A stretch of DNA of 64,000 bases from JALZAI01 sp038207565. Lineage in GTDB: Bacteria > Actinomycetota > Actinomycetes > Mycobacteriales > Jatrophihabitantaceae. Shown in pieces: positions 11,685-17,693 of this stretch. Both the position numbers and the translations under genes were made by a program. The stretch's first letter is position 1; every line of letters begins with the position of its first letter. Under the pieces are notes generated by a model. It saw only the letters and a list, made by a program, of their open reading frames with translations, was not told the DNA's origin and made no database searches. The stretch spans positions 1-64,000 of the forward strand of contig JBBQZQ010000010.1 of the NCBI GenBank assembly GCA_038207565.1. The letters run 5' to 3'.

Positions 11685-11845
11685 GCAGCTACCCCTAAGT
11701 GTTCGTCGAAGCGCAACCTGCGAAGCCAGGCAGGTGCGGATGCGGCCGTCGGCGCATGATGCTCGCGCGCGGGAGTGACCGGCCGGAGTCTAACCGGACG
11801 AGGGGGATCGCGCGGGACGCGGGTCAGCGGGCGCGACTGTAAGCG

Positions 11846-12211
11846 CTATGAGGCCGAGGCGTCCTGAGCCGACCCGGCGAGCTCGTCGAGAGCGGCCGGG
11901 ACGTTCTGGTGGATCCGGAACACGCCGTCCAGACCGGTGATCGTGAACAGCTTCAGGATGCGCTGGTGGGTACAGACCAGCGGCAGGGATGCGTGGTGCT
12001 CGGCAGCCGTCGTGCGCGCGGCGACCAGCGCCCCGAGCCCGGTGGAGTCGAGAAAGCCCACGTCGGTCAGATCGACGACGACGCTGGTGCCCGATTCGAG
12101 CAATTCCGTGAGACCGTCGCGCAGAGCCGGTGCCGAGTAGACGTCGACCTCTCCGCTCACAGCGACGACGGGAACGGCGCCGTCACCCTGCTTCGACACC
12201 GAAAGCTCCAA
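11846..12211 (-). CDS. STAS-domain anti-sigma factor antagonist
   Basis: A 121-residue single STAS domain. GEVDVYSAPALRDGL and DLTDVGFLDSTGLGAL are diagnostic; the Ser in FLDSTGLG is the residue normally phosphorylated by an anti-sigma kinase. It starts at TTG 12211 with GAGGGG about nine bases upstream (an internal GTG at 12199 is possible). It is divergent from the helicase gene; the 93-bp gap must carry both promoters. No partner kinase is present in the window. The role, release of a sigma factor by partner switching, follows from the family. Confidence 0.9.
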   Translation of the reverse strand: MELSVSKQGDGAVPVVAVSGEVDVYSAPALRDGLTELLESGTSVVVDLTDVGFLDSTGLGALVAARTTAAEHHASLPLVCTHQRILKLFTITGLDGVFRIHQNVPAALDELAGSAQDASAS

Positions 12212-12304
12212 CTCAAGACCCCTCGTCGTCAGCCGGCTCAGGGAGGATCGGGCCGGACATCGTCCGATTCAGCATGCCACAAGCCTAGATTTGGGGGACG
12301 AGGG

Positions 12305-14593
12305 ATGCGCGAGTTGCTCGAGCGGCTGCTGCGCGGTGTCCCCGCGGGGAGCGAACCGCTCACCCACGTCGAGTCGATCGCGGCGCGGGCGGGTACTCAA
12401 GCCGACTGGCCCGAGTGGACGCCGGACGTGCTGCGGGGCCGTTTCGGCGCGCGCGGCATCGAACGACCGTGGACGCACCAGGTCGAGACGGCTTCGCTCG
12501 CGTGGTCGGGCACGTCGGTCGTGGTCGCCACCGGGACCGGATCGGGGAAGTCCTTGGGGTACCAGCTGCCGGCTTTGACGACCCTGCTCGCCGACGACCG
12601 AGCCAGGGTGCTCTACCTGTCGCCCACCAAAGCCCTGGCCGGCGATCAACTGCGTTCGCTGAGCTCGCTCGCACTGACCGGCCTGCGGGCGGCCACCTAT
12701 GACGGCGACACGGCGATGGACGAGCGGGACTGGGTTCGGGCCCACGCGAACTGGGTGCTGACCAATCCGGACATGCTGCACCGCGGCATGCTTCCCGGGC
12801 ATTCTCGGTGGGCGTCCTTCTTGCGGCGGTTGCGCTATGTGGTGGTGGACGAGTGCCACGCCTACCGCGGCCTGTTCGGCGCGCACGTGTCCTTGGTGCT
12901 GCGCCGGTTGCGCCGGGTGAGCGCGTCGTACGGCTCGGCGCCGACCTTCGTCCTGGCCTCGGCGACAGTGGCCGATCCGGCCACGGCGGGGGCTCGCCTG
13001 ATCGGCGCGCCCGTAGCCGCGGTGACCGAGGACGGGTCGCCTCGCGGTGCGACGACCTTCGCGCTCTGGGAGCCCCCGCTGACGTCGCTGCGCGGAGAAC
13101 ACGACGCGCCGGTCCGCCGCGCCGCCGGCTCGGAAGCAGCGCGACTGCTCGCCGATCTCGTTGTCGAGGGCGCGCGGACGCTCGCCTTCGTCCGCTCGCG
13201 ACGGGGCGCCGAGATCACCGCGCTGATGGCACAGCGACAGCTGCGCGAGGCCGGGTTGCGAGCGTTGGCGGTGCGGGTGGCGCCCTACCGGGCCGGCTAC
13301 CTCGCCGAGGAGCGCCGCGGGATCGAGGCGGCGCTCTCGTCCGGCGAGCTGCTCGGGGTGGCGGCCACGAACGCTCTCGAACTCGGCCTCGACGTCAGCG
13401 GCCTGGACGCCGTGGTGCTGGCGGGGTTCCCCGGGACGCTCGCGTCGTTGTGGCAGCAGGCCGGGCGGGCCGGGCGGTCCGGCGCGTCGTCGCTGGTCGT
13501 GTTCGTCGCCCGTGACGACCCGCTGGACACCTACCTCGTGCACCACCCCGAGGCCGTCTTCGGAAGGCCGGTGGAGGCGTCGGTGTTCGACCCCGCCAAC
13601 CCGTACGTCCTCGCGCCGCAACTGTGCTGCGCCGCCGCGGAGCTGCCATTGCGTCCGGAGGAGCTGGCGCTGTTCGGCGGCGCGACGGCCGAAACGGTCC
13701 TGGACCGATTGGTCGGGTCGGGCAGGCTCCGGCGGCGGCCGGCAGGCTGGTATTGGACGTCGCAGGAGCGGCCCCAGGCCGACATCCGCGGCTCCGGTGG
13801 CCCACCGGTCACCGTGGTCGAGTCGTCGGACGGCTCGTTGATCGGGACCGTGGACGCCGGCGCCGCCCATGCGACGGTGCATCAGGGTGCGGTGTATCTG
13901 CATCAAGGCCGCGCCTACGTCGTGGACGGCCTCGACCTCGAGGACGCCATCGCACTCGTGCACGCCGAGGAACCGGATTGGACGACCTCGGCACGCGACA
14001 TCACCGACATCGCCATCGTCTCGAGCACTGCCGACGTCGTGTACGGGCCGTTGGGCGTGCACTTCGGGACCGTCGACGTCACCAACCAGACCGTGAGCTA
14101 CCAACGCCGCCGGGTGAGCACGAACGAGGTCCTCGACGACAACCCGCTGGACCTGCCGCCGCGCCAGCTGCGCACCCGCTCGGTCTGGTACACCGTCGCG
14201 CAGGAGGCACTCGACACCGTCGGACTCGTCGAAGCGGATGTTCCCGGCGCGGCCCACGCCGCCGAGCACGCGGCGATTGGGCTGTTGCCGCTGTTCGCGA
14301 CCTGTGACCGCTGGGACATCGGCGGCGTCTCCACCGCACTGCACCCGGACACCGGGGCGCCCACCGTCTTCGTCTACGACGGGCACGCTGGGGGCGCCGG
14401 GTTCGCCGAGCGCGGGCATGCTGCACTGCGGGCGTGGCTCACCGCGACCCGGCAGGCCATCGCCGCGTGCGAGTGCATCTCGGGTTGTCCGTCGTGCGTG
14501 CAGTCGCCGAAGTGCGGCAACGGCAACGACCCGTTGGACAAGGACGGCGCCGTGCGGTTGCTCGGTCTCGTGCTTTGCCACTTGCCGCGCTGA
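12305..14593 (+). CDS. SftH-type DEAD/DEAH helicase with C-terminal MZB domain
   Basis: About 762 residues. Domains in order: superfamily 2 helicase core with Walker A ATGTGSGKSLGYQ, motif Ia LSPTKALAGDQ, motif II VVDECHAY, motif III LASATV and motif VI QQAGRAGRSG; then a DUF1998/MZB zinc module near the end with Cys residues in CECISGCPSCVQSPKCG. This matches Rv3649 and the SftH/Mrf1 helicases, 3'-5' translocases linked to DNA repair. I start at ATG 12305 behind GGGGGACGAGG; the frame is open further upstream but only antisense to the STAS gene. The tad pilus genes converge on it from the right, the usual helicase/secretion neighbourhood. Confidence 0.93.
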   Translation: MRELLERLLRGVPAGSEPLTHVESIAARAGTQADWPEWTPDVLRGRFGARGIERPWTHQVETASLAWSGTSVVVATGTGSGKSLGYQLPALTTLLADDRARVLYLSPTKALAGDQLRSLSSLALTGLRAATYDGDTAMDERDWVRAHANWVLTNPDMLHRGMLPGHSRWASFLRRLRYVVVDECHAYRGLFGAHVSLVLRRLRRVSASYGSAPTFVLASATVADPATAGARLIGAPVAAVTEDGSPRGATTFALWEPPLTSLRGEHDAPVRRAAGSEAARLLADLVVEGARTLAFVRSRRGAEITALMAQRQLREAGLRALAVRVAPYRAGYLAEERRGIEAALSSGELLGVAATNALELGLDVSGLDAVVLAGFPGTLASLWQQAGRAGRSGASSLVVFVARDDPLDTYLVHHPEAVFGRPVEASVFDPANPYVLAPQLCCAAAELPLRPEELALFGGATAETVLDRLVGSGRLRRRPAGWYWTSQERPQADIRGSGGPPVTVVESSDGSLIGTVDAGAAHATVHQGAVYLHQGRAYVVDGLDLEDAIALVHAEEPDWTTSARDITDIAIVSSTADVVYGPLGVHFGTVDVTNQTVSYQRRRVSTNEVLDDNPLDLPPRQLRTRSVWYTVAQEALDTVGLVEADVPGAAHAAEHAAIGLLPLFATCDRWDIGGVSTALHPDTGAPTVFVYDGHAGGAGFAERGHAALRAWLTATRQAIAACECISGCPSCVQSPKCGNGNDPLDKDGAVRLLGLVLCHLPR

Positions 14594-14965
14594 CCCGACC
14601 AGACGGCCGGCGCGCGCGCTCGCCGTCACCGTTCGCTCCCCCACCAGCGGCAGCCGGACAGCGGCGACCGCGCGCACCCGCACCGCGCCGCTGCGCCCGT
14701 CCGCACCGAGCGCGACGGCGCACGACACCACCCTGGCGCGGTTCGCCGTGGCGACCCGCCGTGCCGACGGGCAGATGTCGGTGGAGTCGACGCCGATGAG
14801 CGTTGCCGCAGCGAGAGCGGCCAGGTCCGCGGCGGACTCGACGCGGTGCCGGGCCACGACCGCCAGCGACCGGACCGTGGCCAGGACGGCGAGCGTCAAC
14901 AGCAGCGCCCCGCACGCGAGCACCCATACGGCTGCCGACCCGTCGTCGTTGCCCGAGCGCTTCAC
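14594..14965 (-). CDS. TadE-like protein of the helicase/secretion locus, no in-frame stop
   Basis: From ATG 14965 the product has one N-terminal membrane helix (SAAVWVLACGALLLTLAVLATV) and then the TadE-like text RHRVESAADLAALAAAT and TVTASARAGR, where the roughly 120-residue family member (Rv3656c type) normally ends. Here no stop follows: the frame stays open antisense to the helicase until 12269 (898 codons). I give only the part supported by homology. Either the stop was lost by mutation or indel, or the protein carries a long spurious tail. It overlaps the upstream TadE gene by four bases, so they are translationally coupled. Confidence 0.7.
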
Positions 14966-15336
14966 GGCGGCGTACCCGGTTCGGCGGCTGCGACGGCGCG
15001 TTCGGTGATCGTCACCGAGGGCAGCCAGTCGGCGAGCAGATTGGCGTGGATCCGCACGACGGCGGTGACGGTCTCGGCAGTCGTGCTGAACACGACCGAT
15101 GACCCGGGCGCGGTGGCACCGGCCAGGCGACGGGCCGCAGGTAGGTCACCTCGGGCAGCCGCCCGGGCGGCCTCCCGGGCTGCATCCTGAGCACGCAACC
15201 GGGTGGCCCCGATCGACACGAGGCTGAGCCCGAACGCGAGGAGTAGCACGAGAACGGGCAAGCACGCCACCAGTTCGGCCGTGGCCATGCCGGCGTCGTG
15301 CGCGCGCGCAGTGCCGATGCGGCGCTCAGATGGCAT
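14962..15336 (-). CDS. TadE-family pilus assembly protein
   Basis: 124 residues, Rv3655c type. A short basic N-terminus precedes GMATAELVACLPVLVLLLAFGLSL, where Gly-Met with Glu at +5 is the prepilin-like processing site followed by the single membrane helix; then RLRAQDAAREAARAAARGD, a TadE hallmark. Probably a minor pseudopilin of the tight-adherence pilus. Its start overlaps the end of the Flp-like gene by 11 bases and its end overlaps the TadE-like gene by four. Confidence 0.88.
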   Translation of the reverse strand: MPSERRIGTARAHDAGMATAELVACLPVLVLLLAFGLSLVSIGATRLRAQDAAREAARAAARGDLPAARRLAGATAPGSSVVFSTTAETVTAVVRIHANLLADWLPSVTITERAVAAAEPGTPP

Positions 15337-15523
15337 GCAACGCGGTCCGCACGATGGAGGTGAGCATCGTGGACACCGCGTCGCTACGCACGATCTTGTA
15401 CAGCACGACTGCGAATCCGACGGCAGCGATGGTGCCGACGGCGTACTCGGCGGTTGTCATGCCGGCGTCGACGGCGCCCCGGATTCCCTTTGCCCGCTGG
15501 GCCATTTGCTTGAAGAGATTCAT
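15326..15523 (-). CDS. Flp-like pilin, DUF4244 (Rv3654c type)
   Basis: 65 residues: MNLFKQMAQRAKGIRGAVDAG, then the processing site G/MTTAEYA (Glu at +5 of the mature form) and one hydrophobic helix (VGTIAAVGFAVVLYKIV). This is the main fibre subunit candidate of the small actinobacterial tad system. In M. tuberculosis TadC, TadB and TadA are encoded immediately upstream; here they lie 9.4 kb away, because the island at 15.5-24.98 kb separates them, so this half needs its own promoter. Part of its coding sequence is duplicated at 16928-17006. Confidence 0.88.
   Translation of the reverse strand: MNLFKQMAQRAKGIRGAVDAGMTTAEYAVGTIAAVGFAVVLYKIVRSDAVSTMLTSIVRTALHAI
15411..15489. repeat. Direct repeat, copy 1 (inside the Flp-like gene)
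   Basis: A 79-bp segment of the Flp-like gene, beginning GCGAATCCGACGGCAGCGAT and ending CCCCGGATTCCCT, that recurs at 16928-17006 in the same orientation with two mismatches. It codes (minus strand) for GIRGAVDAGMTTAEYAVGTI and a few further residues. Confidence 0.95.
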
Positions 15524-15755
15524 GTCGATCAGCCAACCGGCAGACCGCGGTGAACGCCGACCCCGATTGCAATCTGTGGACGACGCGCCAGCCTGTGGAC
15601 GCTCGACTTGACAGCGAGGCGCTCACCGCGCCGGCCGCGTGACTCCCGTTATCCGCTCAGCCGTTGAGCGCGCACTCGCGACCATGTCGATGACAGCGCC
15701 TTACGTCATTCTGGGACGCTGGGGCCATCTGAGGTTAATCGCGCTGGGAGTCCAG

Positions 15756-16130
15756 ATGCTTGAGACGTGTGACGTGATTGCGTTCGCCTCCACCACCGAC
15801 CTCCTGAGGGCGCGAGAATTCTATGAGGGCTGCCTCGGACTTCGCGTCATGGAGATGAACGACTACGCCTGCGTGTTCGACGCCCACGGCACGATGCTGC
15901 GTATCACCGCCGCGGGCGAGGTTGCTCACCCTGGATACACGGTGTTGGGCTGGCGCGTGGCGGACATCGACGACGCGCTAACGCGGCTCGCATCCGGCGG
16001 CGTAGGGTTCGTTCGCTACGAGGGGATGGAGCAGGACGCTCGGGGAGTCTGGACGACTCCGAACGGTGATCAGATCGCCTGGTTCACCGATCCCGACGGG
16101 AACGTGCTCTCGCTTACCGAGTTCGCCTGA
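15756..16130 (+). CDS. VOC-family (glyoxalase/bleomycin-resistance fold) protein
   Basis: 124 residues. I start at ATG 15756 (MLETCDVIAFASTTDL) with GGGAG eight to twelve bases upstream, although the frame is open from 15639. One betaalpha-beta-beta-beta module pair: RAREFYEGCLGLRVMEMND near the N-terminus and the C-terminal TPNGDQIAWFTDPDGNVLSL with the metal-site Glu in LTEF. It is the first gene of the block inserted in the tad locus, between the two 79-bp repeats. The substrate is unknown; resistance, dioxygenase or isomerase activity are all possible in this fold. Confidence 0.82.
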   Translation: MLETCDVIAFASTTDLLRAREFYEGCLGLRVMEMNDYACVFDAHGTMLRITAAGEVAHPGYTVLGWRVADIDDALTRLASGGVGFVRYEGMEQDARGVWTTPNGDQIAWFTDPDGNVLSLTEFA

Positions 16131-16289
16131 CTAACCGCGCAGTTGACCACGCATCGAGCCGCTGTCCGGCATGGCATTCCGCTCATGCCGCGGGCAGCGC
16201 GCAATGATCCACCGGTGACACGGCCTCAGCGCGATGCGCGAGCGCGCACACCACGTCCCGCTGCCAGCATCGATTCGGCGCAAGTGACT

Positions 16290-16667
16290 TCAACGATTTG
16301 TGGTGGCATCCCGGAGTCGTGCGGCAATCTCGGCAACGTCATCCAGTTCACCGGTGGCGACGGACATGACAAGCTCGTACGCCTGGTCGTTGGACAGCGT
16401 GAGGCGGCGGCCGTTCAGTCCCAGGAAGGCAATCGTCGCGGCGAGCGCGAGCCGCTTGTTCCCGTCGACCAGTGCATGGTTGCGTGCCAACGAATGCAAC
16501 AATGCTGCGGCCTTCTCCTCGAGGTCGGCGTAGGCGTCCTGCCCGAAAGCGGAGGCGCGCGGACGAGCGAGCGCGGACTCGAGCAACCCGACGTCCCGGA
16601 TCAGGACCTCACCACGTGTCGCCCGTTCGCCCACGTGCAGCAGTTCGGGCACGGTCAGGTAGATCAC
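16290..16667 (-). CDS. doc: Doc/Fic-family toxin
   Basis: 125 residues starting at GTG 16667 (VIYLTVPELLHVGERA), overlapping the stop of the antitoxin gene as GTGA. The Fic active site HALVDGNKR is complete, followed by LALAATIAFLGLNG. Doc-type Fic proteins phosphorylate elongation factor Tu and stop translation; the substrate here is inferred from length and subgroup. It is co-transcribed behind its ribbon-helix-helix antitoxin. The longer open frame reaching 16895 is not needed. Confidence 0.88.
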   Translation of the reverse strand: MIYLTVPELLHVGERATRGEVLIRDVGLLESALARPRASAFGQDAYADLEEKAAALLHSLARNHALVDGNKRLALAATIAFLGLNGRRLTLSNDQAYELVMSVATGELDDVAEIAARLRDATTNR

Positions 16668-16861
16668 TGACCGAGTCGCTCCAACGCTTCGGCGTACCGG
16701 GGCAATTCCTCGTCGAGCACCTGGTCGAGCAGCTCCGCTCTGCTGCGGTTCTCGATGTATTCGCGTACCGCCTGTCGCGCGACATCCTGCATCGATCGCG
16801 ACTCGAGCTCCGCGCGACGGCGCAGTGCATCGATCTCGGCGTCGGTCAGTCGCAATGTCAT
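16664..16861 (-). CDS. Ribbon-helix-helix antitoxin for Doc
   Basis: 65 residues from ATG 16861 (MTLRLTDAEIDALRRRAE) with GGGGTGG just upstream; an alternative GTG two codons earlier lacks a site. The N-terminal beta-strand and helices (MTLRLTDAEIDALRRRAELE, VARQAVREYI) form a MetJ/Arc-type DNA-binding fold; the C-terminal part (RAELLDQVLDEELPRYAEAL) should bind and neutralise the toxin. It precedes doc with a four-base overlap. A palindrome lies 15 bases upstream of its ATG. Confidence 0.85.
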   Translation of the reverse strand: MTLRLTDAEIDALRRRAELESRSMQDVARQAVREYIENRSRAELLDQVLDEELPRYAEALERLGQ

Positions 16862-16875
16862 AGCCACCCCACGAC

Positions 16876-16893
16876 GGTATCACCAGTGATACC
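16876..16893. promoter_or_regulatory. Palindromic operator of the Doc toxin-antitoxin operon
   Basis: GGTATCAC-CA-GTGATACC: perfect 8-bp arms around a two-base centre, immediately upstream of the antitoxin gene. Toxin-antitoxin operons are normally repressed by the antitoxin binding such a site, so autoregulation is the likely role. Confidence 0.7.
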
Positions 16894-16927
16894 ATGCGTG
16901 TTCGGATTTGTAGATCTACGAGCAGTC

Positions 16928-17006
16928 GCGAATCCGACGGCAGCGATGGTGCCGACGGCGTGCTCGGCGGTTGTCATGCCGGCGTCGACGGCACCCCGGA
17001 TTCCCT
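16928..17006. repeat. Direct repeat, copy 2 (fragment of the Flp-like gene)
   Basis: The 79-bp segment matches 15411-15489 with two differences (A to G in the TAC/TGC codon, G to A near the end). On the minus strand it still reads GIRGAVDAGMTTAEHAVGTI, but it has no intact gene around it. On its right side it joins directly to the C-terminal part of a vapB antitoxin gene, so it marks a recombination junction. Confidence 0.95.
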
Positions 17007-17092
17007 GGCGGATTCGTCTTCGCGATGTCCCACGGGTCCGCTCGGATGTGTCGTTGCAGGAGGTAATCGACGATCTCAAGGGTGAGCGATGA
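17007..17092 (+). pseudogene. VapB-type antitoxin, C-terminal remnant only
   Basis: The plus-strand frame ending at 17092 reads RLRDVPRVRSDVSLQEVIDD then LKGER, with its TGA overlapping the ATG of the PIN gene, the normal vapBC arrangement. Everything upstream that should encode the N-terminal DNA-binding part has been replaced by the Flp-gene repeat. No start codon with a ribosome site is left for it. Confidence 0.6.
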
Positions 17093-17486
17093 CGACGATC
17101 TACGTTGACGCGTCCTCGTGGGGCAAGTTGCTCAAGGAAGAACCTGAGTCCAGTTCGTTCTCGACCTTCGCGGATCGTGCCTTGGACGCGGGCGACGAGT
17201 TCGTTTCCTCGTCCTTACTCGTCACCGACGTACTGCGGATGGCCCAGCGATATCGCATCGATCGAATACGTGCGCTTTCGGTGCTCGCCCAGGTCAACAT
17301 CGTCCTGCCGGAGGTGTCGTTGTACCGGGCGGCAGGCCTACTCAGCGGCGACACGCTGCGCACACTCGACGCCATTCACGTTGCGCACTGTCTCGACATT
17401 GGCGCAGAGGTGATGTTTCCTACGACCCACGACAGATCGAGGCGGCCGAGGCGGCCGGCATCGCAACTCTGTCGCCCGGACGATAG
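17089..17486 (+). pseudogene. vapC: VapC PIN-domain toxin, frameshifted near its end
   Basis: ATG 17089 starts IYVDASSWGKLLKEEPES, a PIN domain with its first catalytic Asp; the later acidic residue lies in TLRTLDAIHVAHCL. After GAEVMF (about 17416) the native continuation YDPRQIEAAEAAGIATLSPGR is present but in the next frame, ending at TAG 17486. The uninterrupted frame instead runs on to 17532 with an unrelated Arg-rich tail. The lost fourth acidic residue region suggests an inactive toxin, which fits the truncated antitoxin in front of it. Confidence 0.75.
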
Positions 17487-17693
17487 CTGCGGCGCGCGCC
17501 CCGCTGCGCGGCACCGGACACATCGGATCTGACCCACGGGCGGTTGTGGCCCCGCATGCCATCTGCCGCCGCGCCTGCGGTGGCGGCGAGCCGACCCGGG
17601 CCTCGCCTTCCCGGTACCCCCTGACGAATCTCGTGCGCCTCTCCCCTCGACGCTCACCACGTCCTCGGGCATCAGAGTGGTCTGCCGGCGGAC

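Noticed and set aside
11685..11845. Riboswitch before hppA
   Set aside because: Only a weak 6-bp stem (ACCTGC/GCAGGT) is visible; no known aptamer consensus.
16472..17092. 206-codon plus-strand frame across the Doc locus
   Set aside because: Only its last 25-29 codons (the vapB remnant) carry recognisable sequence; the rest is antisense to the antitoxin and toxin genes.
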